Positions 1 to 7,046 of a stretch of 64,000 nt of DNA are shown here, piece after piece. A model generated the notes under the pieces. That model had not been told where the DNA came from and made no database searches. It was given only the letters and a program-made list of their open reading frames with translations. The translations under genes were made by a program, and so were the position numbers. This DNA is from DATMRF01 sp035566435 (lineage in GTDB: Bacteria > Verrucomicrobiota > Verrucomicrobiia > Limisphaerales > UBA8199). Where the stretch lies: assembly GCA_035566435.1 (NCBI GenBank), contig DATMRF010000147.1:44212-108211 (forward strand), in the 5' to 3' direction. The stretch's first letter is position 1; every line of letters starts with the position of its first letter.

Positions 1-572
1 CCGGCAGTGGGCGCAGCCACCGAGCCTCCGGGCCCCGCGTAAACCGTTTGGTATCGTTCCTGATCCAAAGCCATGTGGGTGGCTTTCACACGTTCAATAT
101 AAGGCGGCAACGGCACCTCGCCGAGCTCCCCAAGGGCCTCGAGGATGTTCGAAGTCCCGGTGAAGTGCAATCGCCGGTGCCCATCAGCGTTCGCCGCGAG
201 CACCGTCGCTCGCACTGTGGCGGGCCGGCCCTGTGGAGCGTGGAAAATAATCTGCGTCCCGATTCTCGCCCTCTTCCCCGGCCGCATGAGCGCCCACCAA
301 TCGTTCAGGCCGTTCTCTTCGAGCAACAAAACCTCGAACTGGCCTCCGGTCCTGGCACTCACAGCACGCAGCCGCGCACGGATGACTCGCGAATTGTTCA
401 GGGCCAGAACATCGCCCGGTTCCAGGTAGTCGAGCAGGTCGCCAAACTGGCGATGCTCTAATCGGCCCGACGCACGATTGAGCACCATGAGCCGGGATTG
501 GTCTCGATGAGGCGCTGGCGTTTGCGCGATCAGTTCTGGCGGCAGTTCGTAATCGAAGTCGGCTGTTCGCAC
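1..572 (-). CDS. queA: S-adenosylmethionine:tRNA ribosyltransferase-isomerase (QueA), C-terminal part outside the window
   Basis: QueA transfers and isomerises the ribosyl part of AdoMet onto preQ1 in tRNA to make epoxyqueuosine. Reading leftwards from a GTG at 572, an open frame of about 190 codons runs off the window edge. It begins VRTADFDYELPPELIAQTPA and continues with SRLMVLNR, GDLLDYLEPGDVLALNNSRV, RPGKRARIG and a stretch ending YQTVYAGPGGSVAAPT, all typical of QueA. The family is about 340 residues long, so roughly the first 55% is present. No in-frame ATG lies just upstream, so GTG is chosen. It is divergent from mraZ, with about 277 bp between the starts. Confidence 0.93.
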   Translation of the reverse strand, partial: MRTADFDYELPPELIAQTPAPHRDQSRLMVLNRASGRLEHRQFGDLLDYLEPGDVLALNNSRVIRARLRAVSARTGGQFEVLLLEENGLNDWWALMRPGKRARIGTQIIFHAPQGRPATVRATVLAANADGHRRLHFTGTSNILEALGELGEVPLPPYIERVKATHMALDQERYQTVYAGPGGSVAAPTA

Positions 573-668
573 AAGGCGAGGATCGTTACATGGCAAGCGA
601 GTGACAATCGGGAAGTTTTGTGAGGATCTATGAGCGATTCAGGCTTCGAAACCGCCCGGAAAGACATT

Positions 669-680
669 TGTAACGTTACA
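669..680. promoter_or_regulatory. Perfect 12-bp palindrome in the queA-mraZ divergent spacer
   Basis: TGTAACGTTACA is a perfect palindrome about 100 bp upstream of queA and 170 bp upstream of mraZ. A further half-site, GTTACA, lies at 585-590. A related inverted repeat, ATATGTAA-N9-TTACATAT, precedes the Rrf2-type regulator gene at 59999. A regulator site is an inference from the symmetry and position. Confidence 0.35.
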
Positions 681-773
681 TATTGCAGAGCACCACTGTT
701 AACCATTGGTTTAGCAGGTCCGGGGCGAAATTGTGAATAACTTTTTAATAACTATGAAAGAAAACTGTTGACG

Positions 774-779
774 TATAAT
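774..779 (+). promoter_or_regulatory. Putative -10 element (TATAAT) of the dcw promoter
   Basis: A perfect TATAAT lies about 70 bp upstream of mraZ in an AT-rich stretch of an otherwise GC-rich spacer. The TTGAC just before it is too close to be its -35, and the correctly spaced hexamer near 751-756 is poor, so the promoter may be activator-dependent or lack a good -35. It directly abuts the TGGGN boxes, so MraZ bound there would cover the transcription start. Confidence 0.45.
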
Positions 780-813
780 GGGGTAAAGTGGGAAAAAGTG
801 GGGTGTTGTGGGG
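779..813 (+). promoter_or_regulatory. MraZ operator: four TGGGN boxes at 10-bp spacing
   Basis: TGGGG (779-783), TGGGA (789-793), TGGGG (799-803) and TGGGG (809-813) are direct repeats each separated by exactly 5 nt, one helical turn apart. MraZ of E. coli and other bacteria binds TGGGN repeats with 5-nt spacers upstream of its own gene. Since mraZ starts 37 nt further on, autoregulation of the dcw cluster is the natural reading. Most described operators have three repeats; here there are four. Confidence 0.85.
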
Positions 814-849
814 CAAGAGTGCAGGTTTGGTTTTGCCTGTGAATAAGTG

Positions 850-1314
850 ATGGACCCGAAAGAGCACATAGAGCCGACGTACTATAACTCGTCTTACCGT
901 CATGGGGTTGATGAGAAACGTCGTGTTCAGATCCCGGCGAAGTGGCGTCCCCAGCAGCCGGGGGGCGAGTTCACGCTTGTGCTTTGGCCCAAAGCCAAAG
1001 AAGGACCCTGCCTCCGTGCCTTACCCCAAGAGCAGATGGCTGTGCTGATGCGGGATATCGACACAATGCCGAACAGTGACCCGAGCAAAGTGGTGCTGAA
1101 ACGGTTCATAGGAAGCGAATCGGTGCAGGCACCACTGGATAAAGTCGGGCGGATTTGTTTGCCGGAGGAGATGGCCAAAGCGGCGAGCATAACCGACCAG
1201 GCGGTCCTGGTCGGTTTGCTCGACCGGTTCGAGATATGGAATCCGGAGCGCTATGACAAGGTCAAGGCGTCCGACGCGATCATGGCGCAGGAAGCGTTCA
1301 AACTCATGGAGTGA
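850..1314 (+). CDS. mraZ: Transcriptional regulator MraZ
   Basis: MraZ is the DNA-binding regulator encoded first in dcw clusters; it forms a ring-shaped oligomer built from paired AbrB-like folds. The 154-residue product has both family DxxxR motifs, DEKRR at 21-25 followed by VQIPAKW, and DKVGR at 97-101 followed by ICLPEEM, one in each SpoVT-AbrB-like half. Length is normal. ATG 850 is preferred; the in-frame GTG at 847 is directly adjacent and adds one residue. No strong Shine-Dalgarno is visible. Its operator is just upstream, and the next gene starts 3 nt after the stop, so it is the first gene of the operon. Confidence 0.95.
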   Translation: MDPKEHIEPTYYNSSYRHGVDEKRRVQIPAKWRPQQPGGEFTLVLWPKAKEGPCLRALPQEQMAVLMRDIDTMPNSDPSKVVLKRFIGSESVQAPLDKVGRICLPEEMAKAASITDQAVLVGLLDRFEIWNPERYDKVKASDAIMAQEAFKLME

Positions 1315-1317
1315 TTT

Positions 1318-1920
1318 ATGAGCCTGTTGCGATTGCTAACGGCGGGACGGAGCCTGGTCGGCTCAAAAAATCCCGAAACCCGATACCACCTCAGCCGGCA
1401 GGGGGCTTTGCCCAAGTTTGGAGGGAAGAAGAACCCATTCCGCGCCACGGCCAGACCGGAGACGGCCCAATCGGCGGCTCTCGCGCCAGACAGAGCAGGG
1501 AATGAGCCGGTAGAGCCCGTCTTTCCGACCCCGGTCCTGGCGTCTGTGGCCGAAAGCGAAGGGCCGTCCCCCGTTGGTGGGGCAACCGTCACCGCAAGCG
1601 CCACTAGTGCGGGAGTGGTTGCCGCAACATCTCCCCAAGCCCAAGGGCACGGCACCCTGGCCCGCTGCGCCGGCAAACTGAAATCGTTGCTGGTGCTTCG
1701 GCGCGAGCACACGCCGGTGCGTGCAGCGCCGCGATCTGCGAAGCCGATGGTTCAGGCTGAATTATTGTTGGAGAGGGTGCGAGTGGTGAGGAATGACCTG
1801 AGCGATAGCGACGTTGAAATCGTTCCCGTCAAACCGCAGGACCCCCGGGCCGTCGAAAAGCCGGCGGACGGCGGCTGGGAGAAAGTTGCCGGCCGGCTCT
1901 TCGGGGCGGGCAAGGTATAG
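1318..1920 (+). CDS. Hypothetical protein between mraZ and rsmH
   Basis: I cannot assign a family to this 200-residue protein. A basic N-terminus (MSLLRLLTAGRSLVG, then a stretch ending LPKFGGKKNPF) is followed by a low-complexity Pro/Ala/Thr/Gly region from about 45 to 115. The C-terminal block contains AELLLERVRVVRNDLSDSDVE and ends in GWEKVAGRLFGAG. There is no signal peptide or clear membrane segment. ATG 1318 lies 3 nt after mraZ, and rsmH starts 21 nt after the stop, so it is almost certainly co-transcribed. A role near MraZ or RsmH is inferred from position only. Two conserved-looking ends joined by a disordered linker suggest an adaptor. Confidence 0.75.
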   Translation: MSLLRLLTAGRSLVGSKNPETRYHLSRQGALPKFGGKKNPFRATARPETAQSAALAPDRAGNEPVEPVFPTPVLASVAESEGPSPVGGATVTASATSAGVVAATSPQAQGHGTLARCAGKLKSLLVLRREHTPVRAAPRSAKPMVQAELLLERVRVVRNDLSDSDVEIVPVKPQDPRAVEKPADGGWEKVAGRLFGAGKV

Positions 1921-1941
1921 CGGGCAGGAAGCCAATGCACA

Positions 1942-2871
1942 GTGCCGGAATTCATTCATCAACCCGCAATGCTGGCAGAGGTGCTGGAGGCGCTGAGGCC
2001 GAAGGCCGGCGGGCGGTACGCCGACGGAACGATCGGTGGGGGTGGACACGCGGCAGCCATTTTGACCGCGAGTTCGCCGACTGGATGGTTGTATGGGTGC
2101 GATCGCGATGGCGCCGCCATTGAAGCCGCACGGCGGCTGCTGGCTGGGTTTGCCGGGCGCTTCGAGCTCCGCCAGGCAAACTTTTCGGAGCTGCCAAATT
2201 GGGTGCCGACGGCGAGCTGCGACGCAGTATTGCTGGATTTGGGTGTGAGTTCGCCGCAACTGGACACAGCAGCGCGCGGGTTCAGTTTCCAGCAGGATGG
2301 GCCGTTGGACATGCGGATGGACACGCGGCAGCCGCTCACGGCCGCCGCACTGGTCAATACGGCGGGCGCGGAAGAACTGGGGAAGCTCTTTTGGGAACTG
2401 GGCGGCGAGCGGGATGCGCGGCGTTTCGGGCGGGCTGTGGTGCGCGAGCGGGAGCGCCGGCCGTTTGAGACGACGCGCCAATTGGCCGAGTTGATCGAGC
2501 GGCTGGCGCCGCGGCGCGGAAAGAAGACGCACCCGGCGACGCGGGTTTTTCAGGCTTTACGCATGGCGGTGAACGACGAGCTGGGAAGTTTGCAGCAGGG
2601 GTTGGCGGGGGCGCTTAAGTTGTTGCGCCCTGGCGGCCGGCTGGCGGTGATCACGTTTCACTCGCTGGAAGATCGGGTGGTGAAAGATTTCGGGCGCGCG
2701 CGGGCGCGGGATTACACATTCACCGGAGGAGTGGATGTTCCAGAGTTGCGCGAGCCGCGCGCGCCGGAGTTGACGTGGGTAAGCCGCAAAGCGGTGAAGC
2801 CCGGTGCGGGGGAGCTGGCTCAAAACCCGCGCAGCCGAAGCGCCCAATTGAGAGTGATGGAAAAGATATGA
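1942..2871 (+). CDS. rsmH: 16S rRNA (cytosine-1402-N4)-methyltransferase RsmH (MraW)
   Basis: RsmH methylates N4 of C1402 in 16S rRNA with AdoMet. The 309-residue product has the family N-terminus (HQPAMLAEVLEAL), an AdoMet-binding GGGGHAAAIL stretch, LLDLGVSSPQLD, FSFQQDGPLDMRMD, FQALRMAVNDEL and AVITFHSLEDRVVKDF. Length is normal. The start is a GTG at 1942 (VPEFIHQPAML), with AGGAAG about 10 nt upstream; an ATG at 1935 is out of frame. It is the third gene of the dcw operon. Confidence 0.96.
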   Translation: MPEFIHQPAMLAEVLEALRPKAGGRYADGTIGGGGHAAAILTASSPTGWLYGCDRDGAAIEAARRLLAGFAGRFELRQANFSELPNWVPTASCDAVLLDLGVSSPQLDTAARGFSFQQDGPLDMRMDTRQPLTAAALVNTAGAEELGKLFWELGGERDARRFGRAVVRERERRPFETTRQLAELIERLAPRRGKKTHPATRVFQALRMAVNDELGSLQQGLAGALKLLRPGGRLAVITFHSLEDRVVKDFGRARARDYTFTGGVDVPELREPRAPELTWVSRKAVKPGAGELAQNPRSRSAQLRVMEKI

Positions 2872-2898
2872 GTGATTTAGGCCCTATGGGTTTCATTT

Positions 2899-3282
2899 AT
2901 GGCTCGGAATCGTAAATCGCAGTCGGCGGCCGCCCGCTTCGGGCCGGCGCTCAAAGCTTTTCTGCTGTGCATCCTCATCGGGGGGGCTGGGGTGGGGTAT
3001 GTTTGGCAGAAAGACCAGATCGACAGGCTGGGACGGCAGATTCGAAGCCGCGAAATCCGGTTGGGGCAGTTGGAAGACCAAAATGAAAAGCTGAGCAAAC
3101 AACTGGCGACCATGTGCGGGCCCCAATACTTGGAAGCTCAGATTCAGAAACTGAACCTCGGCCTCATGAGGCCGCAACCAAGCCAAATCTGGGTCCTGAC
3201 CGAACCGGCCGCCGAAACTCACCGCGCGAATGCGGAACGGCAGTACGCCGCCCAAAACCAGGGCGAGTCACCGTTGCCATGA
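2899..3282 (+). CDS. ftsL: FtsL-like cell-division protein
   Basis: The 127-residue product has a short basic cytoplasmic tail, one membrane segment around 19-37 (ALKAFLLCILIGGAGVGYVW) and a coiled-coil region around 38-75 (KDQIDRLGRQIRSREIRLGQ, then LEDQNEKLSKQL). This is the FtsL/DivIC layout: a bitopic protein that joins FtsQ/FtsB and activates FtsWI. Sequence conservation in the family is low, so the name rests on topology and on its canonical place between rsmH and ftsI. Confidence 0.8.
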   Translation: MARNRKSQSAAARFGPALKAFLLCILIGGAGVGYVWQKDQIDRLGRQIRSREIRLGQLEDQNEKLSKQLATMCGPQYLEAQIQKLNLGLMRPQPSQIWVLTEPAAETHRANAERQYAAQNQGESPLP

Positions 3283-3306
3283 GTTCGGGACACTAAGCCG
3301 AATAAA

Positions 3307-3486
3307 ATGAACGACCACTCGATTTTGCCGCCGCCCGTGACGCCGTCGGATGAGGAACCGATCGCCGCGGGCGAGCGGCAAGTTAGGACCGAACCAGGCT
3401 GCCGGAAACGGCAGGGAATGACAAGTATTTTACCGCCGCCCGTGACGCCGTCGGATGAGGAACCGATCGCCGCGGGCAGGCGGTGA
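3307..3486 (+). CDS. Small ORF with a duplicated 18-residue motif, overlapping the ftsI start
   Basis: ATG 3307 opens a 59-codon frame ending at TGA 3484-3486. The 18-residue block SILPPPVTPSDEEPIAAG occurs twice, 35 codons apart, encoded by a nearly identical DNA repeat. The stop overlaps the GTG proposed for ftsI (GTGA), a pattern typical of translational coupling. About three quarters of third codon positions are G or C. The product would be proline-rich, acidic and soluble. No good Shine-Dalgarno is seen. It may instead be a leader or a simple duplication. Confidence 0.45.
   Translation: MNDHSILPPPVTPSDEEPIAAGERQVRTEPGCRKRQGMTSILPPPVTPSDEEPIAAGRR
3328..3477 (+). repeat. 45-bp direct repeat, 105-bp offset, between ftsL and ftsI
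   Basis: Positions 3328-3372 and 3433-3477 are identical over 45 bp, and TTTT lies just before each copy. The offset is 105 bp, a multiple of three, so both copies fall in the same frame of the 59-codon ORF. The second copy ends 5 bp before the ftsI GTG. Recombination between copies could delete 105 bp without breaking the frame. Confidence 0.9.
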
Positions 3487-5396
3487 TTTTCAAAATGGCG
3501 ACACGAATTTTATTGCGCCGGCTGCTTTGGTTGACGCTGTTGCTGGGCCTGGCTTTCGCCGGGCTGGGCTACCGACTCCTCGACCTGCAGGTGCTGCGGC
3601 ACGAGGAGCTGAGCGCCCTGGCCCAGCAGAATACGCAGAGCGAGTTGCTGCTGGAGCCTCGCCGTGGGGATATCGTCGATGTCAAGGGCAACCTCCTGGC
3701 CACCACCGTTGAGACGAAGACGGTTTGCGCGGAACCGGGGCTCATCGGCAACTACCAGGGTCAGGTCGCCCGTGTCCTTGCCCCGCTGCTCCAGGCCGAG
3801 GAGAGCAAGCTCGCACGGTTGCTCACTCCATGTCTCCGCCAAAACACCAACGGCGAGACCATCACTAACCTCCATGTGGTGCTTAAGAGGAGGTTACCGG
3901 TTGAGACTTGGGAAAAGATACAATCGGCAATGACCAACCTTTCCTCTGGCCTAGCCAGGAATGTCTCGACCAACAAAGCGGCGGTCGCAGCTTTGCGCAA
4001 CCTCGGACTCAAGGCGGTTTTTGCGGAGAGCGAACCCATGCGCGCATATCCCAGCCAGCGACTGGCGGCGCATGTCCTGGGCTACGCCGTCTCGGAAGAG
4101 AAGCGGGTTGGGGAGGTCCCTGTGCGGGAGATTGTCGGCAGAGACGGTATCGAGCTGACCTTAAACTCCAAGCTGGCCGGCGTGCGCGGCTGGCGCGTCA
4201 CCGAAAGGGACCGCCAGCGCCGCGAGCTGGTGAGCTGGCGGGAGCAGGATATCGAAGCTCACGACGGGCTTAACGTGGTGCTCAGCATCGATTCAGTGGT
4301 GCAGAGCATTGTCGAGCAGGAATTGGCCGTGGCTTTGGAGAAGCATTCGCCCATCAGCATTTCAGGGATCGTGAGCCGTCCGCGCACAGGCGAAATTCTC
4401 GCTATGGCCACCTTGCCGAACTTCGATCCAAACAATCTTGGCGGCGCGACGGCGGACGCTCGCCGCGACCGGGTGGTAACCGACCTCGCCGAGCCAGGTT
4501 CGACCTTCAAAATCGTCGTCGTTTCCGGCGCGCTGAACGACGGTCTGGTGCGACTGACCGATACCTTTGACTGCGAGCACGGAGCGTGGTCTTACGGCGG
4601 CCATACACTCCACGACCACGAGCGTTATGGAGTCCTTTCGGTGGAAAACATCATCACGAAATCCTCGAACATCGGCGCGGGCAAGATCGGCGTGAAAATG
4701 GGACCAGCCCGGCTGTACGATTACATTCGGGATTACGGGTTTGGCAGTATCACCGGAATTCCGCTGCCCGCCGAGGCGCACGGGGTCGTCTATCCCGTGA
4801 GCCGGTGGAGCAAAGTCTCGGTCGCCCAGCTTCCGATGGGCCAAGGTCTGTCCGTGACACGTCTGCAAATGGTGATGGCCATGTGCGCGATTGCGAACCA
4901 GGGCTGGCTTATGCGGCCGATGTTGGTCGAGCGGCTGGAGGACCGCCAGCATAACGTCGTGGCAAGCTATTCACCTCAGCGGGTCCGGCAGGTCGTCAGC
5001 GAATCGACTGCAAAAGAGATGGTCCAGGCGCTTAAGACGGTAGTTTCACCGGAGGGCACCGCCCCGAAAGCCGCCCTCGAACACTACACGGTCGCCGGCA
5101 AAACCGGCACTGCCTGGAAGGTCGAGAATGGTTTTTACGTGCGTAAATATTTCTCCTCGTTCATCGGTTTCTTTCCAGCGGATAATCCCGAACTGTGCAT
5201 TTCCATCACGATGGACGAACCCAAGCAAGGCTTTTATGGCGGACAGGTTGCAGCCCCGGCTTTCAAAGCCATCGCCGAGCGCGCCGCCGATTACCTGAAT
5301 ATCCGCCCCGAGGATGCGATCGCGCCTTCCATCCCGGCCACTCTCGCGGCGCCAGCGGACAGTCCCCCGCTAAAAACGGCCGCCGCCTTCCCATAG
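3483..5396 (+). CDS. ftsI: Division-specific peptidoglycan transpeptidase FtsI (PBP3, class B)
   Basis: FtsI crosslinks septal peptidoglycan with the polymerase FtsW. The 637-residue product has an N-terminal membrane segment (about 11-30), a dimerisation (pedestal) domain and a transpeptidase domain with all three motifs: STFK with Ser340 and Lys343, SSN at 394-396, and KTG at 540-542. GTG 3483 overlaps the preceding small ORF; ATG 3495 (MATRILLRRLLW) is equally possible and may be the true start. The C-terminus ends in an Ala/Pro tail without PASTA domains. Confidence 0.95.
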   Translation: MIFKMATRILLRRLLWLTLLLGLAFAGLGYRLLDLQVLRHEELSALAQQNTQSELLLEPRRGDIVDVKGNLLATTVETKTVCAEPGLIGNYQGQVARVLAPLLQAEESKLARLLTPCLRQNTNGETITNLHVVLKRRLPVETWEKIQSAMTNLSSGLARNVSTNKAAVAALRNLGLKAVFAESEPMRAYPSQRLAAHVLGYAVSEEKRVGEVPVREIVGRDGIELTLNSKLAGVRGWRVTERDRQRRELVSWREQDIEAHDGLNVVLSIDSVVQSIVEQELAVALEKHSPISISGIVSRPRTGEILAMATLPNFDPNNLGGATADARRDRVVTDLAEPGSTFKIVVVSGALNDGLVRLTDTFDCEHGAWSYGGHTLHDHERYGVLSVENIITKSSNIGAGKIGVKMGPARLYDYIRDYGFGSITGIPLPAEAHGVVYPVSRWSKVSVAQLPMGQGLSVTRLQMVMAMCAIANQGWLMRPMLVERLEDRQHNVVASYSPQRVRQVVSESTAKEMVQALKTVVSPEGTAPKAALEHYTVAGKTGTAWKVENGFYVRKYFSSFIGFFPADNPELCISITMDEPKQGFYGGQVAAPAFKAIAERAADYLNIRPEDAIAPSIPATLAAPADSPPLKTAAAFP

Positions 5397-5428
5397 TGAT
5401 GTAACCGCAAAAACCATGAAAGGCTAAC

Positions 5429-5644
5429 ATGAGTTCACTTCCGTTTATCTCGCACCACCTGTTTGTCGCGGCGACCAGCCAGGACAGCCATGCCCGAGGG
5501 ATACCGGCTCGGCAGGAGCTGCCACCCCCAGGCCCCGCCGACTCGGTTGACACCGTCCTGCTGGCATTGCGCGAACGTTGCGAACCGGCGTTCGCCCAGC
5601 GCGCAGATAGCTTGCGGCGGGCCATCCTGCTGGCAGAAACCTGA
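5429..5644 (+). CDS. Small hypothetical protein between ftsI and murF
   Basis: A 71-codon frame starts MSSLPFISHHLFVAATSQDS and ends LRRAILLAET, 7 nt before the murF ATG. GC at third positions is about 70%, similar to neighbouring genes, which favours real coding. No signal peptide, membrane segment or known domain is visible; the second half could form an amphipathic helix (TVLLALRERCEPAFAQRADS). It occupies the place where most dcw clusters carry murE but shows none of the Mur ligase motifs. Function unknown. Confidence 0.5.
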   Translation: MSSLPFISHHLFVAATSQDSHARGIPARQELPPPGPADSVDTVLLALRERCEPAFAQRADSLRRAILLAET

Positions 5645-5651
5645 TGCGTTG

Positions 5652-7046
5652 ATGGAAGCTCGTTCCTTACAATTCGTAGTCACGGCCTGCGCCGGAGAGC
5701 TGCAAAGCGGTTCTCCGGCGGCAACCGTTTTCCGGGTCAGCACCGACTCACGCAAGACGCAGGCAGGAGATGTATTCGTAGCCCTTCGCGGTGAGCGGTT
5801 TGATGGTCATGATTTCCTGAGCGACGTGTCCAAAAGGGCGGCGGCCGTAGTGGTGGGCCACGGCCACGTTGTAGCGGACGCGGGCCGGTGCGCGGTGATC
5901 GCCGTGGACGATACCCGCAAGGCGCTGGGGCGTCTCGCGGCCGCGTATCGAAAGGATTTTTGTCTCCCGATTGCGGCCGTCGCCGGCTCCAATGGGAAGA
6001 CCACCACTAAAGAACTTATCGCCTCCGTGCTGAGGCAAAGGCTGGCGACCCTATGGAGCGAGGCCAGCTTCAACAACGACATCGGCGTTCCTTTGACGCT
6101 GCTCAGACTCGAAAGGAGCCATCAGGCGGCGGTGCTTGAAGTCGGCACCAACCATCCGGGCGAATTGGAGCCGCTGTTGCGGATGGTTCGAGCGGACTAC
6201 GGGATCCTTACCAGCATCGGCCGCGAGCATCTGGAGTTTTTCGGGGATCTCGAGGGAGTTGTCCGGGAGGAAGGCTGGCTGGCCGAGCTGCTGCCGGCTA
6301 CCGGCAAGTTGCTCGTGAACGGCGACAGCGCCTGGACTGACCGCATGGTCGGGCGCACCTCCGCGACCGTGGTACGGCTGGGCCTGGGCGAGGGCAACGA
6401 TTGGCAAGCCAGCGCGTTGCGCCTGGGGCGGCAGGGACTGACTTTCCGCGTGGAGGCGCCGAAACCGGAGTTCACGGGCGACTATCGAATCCATTTGCTC
6501 GGCCGTCACCAGGCGCTGAATGCGTTGTTTGCCATTGCGCTGGGAGCGGAATTGGGACTGAGCCGCGCCGAAATCGAACGCGGCCTGGCGGAGTGCCAGC
6601 CGGCCAGGATGCGCCTGCAACTCTGGGAGTCGAACGGTGTGCGCGTGCTTGATGATGCCTACAATGCGAACGCCGATTCCATGTTAACGGCGCTCGAGAC
6701 GTTGCAAGCGCTGCCTTGCAAGGGTCGGCGTGTAGCTGTGCTAGGTGACATGGCTGAACTGGGCGTTCACAGTGAGGCCGCCCACGAGGAGGTCGGCCGG
6801 CGTGCTGCGGAATTGGGAATCGCCCAGTTGTTCGCGGTCGGCAAGATGGCGCCGACGATGGCTCGGGGCGCCCGGAGCGCCGGGTTGAACCGCGTCTTCG
6901 AATTTGCGGACGTAGAATCTGCGGCGGCAGCCGTGAAGCAGTTCGTCAAAGAAGGCGACGTGCTGCTGTTGAAGGCGTCGCGCGCCACCCGTCTGGAGCG
7001 TATTGCCGACGGGCTTCGCTCCGGCGAGGCCGCCGGAAAAAACTGA
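5652..7046 (+). CDS. murF: UDP-MurNAc-tripeptide:D-Ala-D-Ala ligase MurF
   Basis: MurF adds D-Ala-D-Ala to UDP-MurNAc-tripeptide using ATP. The 464-residue product has the N-terminal domain motif STDSRKTQAGDVFVALRG, the P-loop AGSNGKTTTKE (Lys116), NNDIGVPLTLL, LEVGTNHPGEL, and the late DDAYNANADSM and RRVAVLGDMAELG motifs of MurF. ATG 5652 gives a normal start; the frame is open further upstream to 5463, but that extension has no family resemblance. Its stop is directly followed by the mraY ATG. Confidence 0.95.
   Translation: MEARSLQFVVTACAGELQSGSPAATVFRVSTDSRKTQAGDVFVALRGERFDGHDFLSDVSKRAAAVVVGHGHVVADAGRCAVIAVDDTRKALGRLAAAYRKDFCLPIAAVAGSNGKTTTKELIASVLRQRLATLWSEASFNNDIGVPLTLLRLERSHQAAVLEVGTNHPGELEPLLRMVRADYGILTSIGREHLEFFGDLEGVVREEGWLAELLPATGKLLVNGDSAWTDRMVGRTSATVVRLGLGEGNDWQASALRLGRQGLTFRVEAPKPEFTGDYRIHLLGRHQALNALFAIALGAELGLSRAEIERGLAECQPARMRLQLWESNGVRVLDDAYNANADSMLTALETLQALPCKGRRVAVLGDMAELGVHSEAAHEEVGRRAAELGIAQLFAVGKMAPTMARGARSAGLNRVFEFADVESAAAAVKQFVKEGDVLLLKASRATRLERIADGLRSGEAAGKN

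Noticed and set aside
768..779. TTGACG next to TATAAT as a complete promoter
   Set aside because: The two hexamers are directly adjacent, so TTGACG cannot be the -35 for that TATAAT.
1251..1712. Antisense frame over mraZ and the following gene
   Set aside because: No family features, and it lies opposite two better-supported genes; a shadow of GC-rich codons.
5463..5651. N-terminal extension of murF
   Set aside because: The frame is open, but the extra 63 residues have no MurF similarity and another frame (5429-5644) looks more gene-like.
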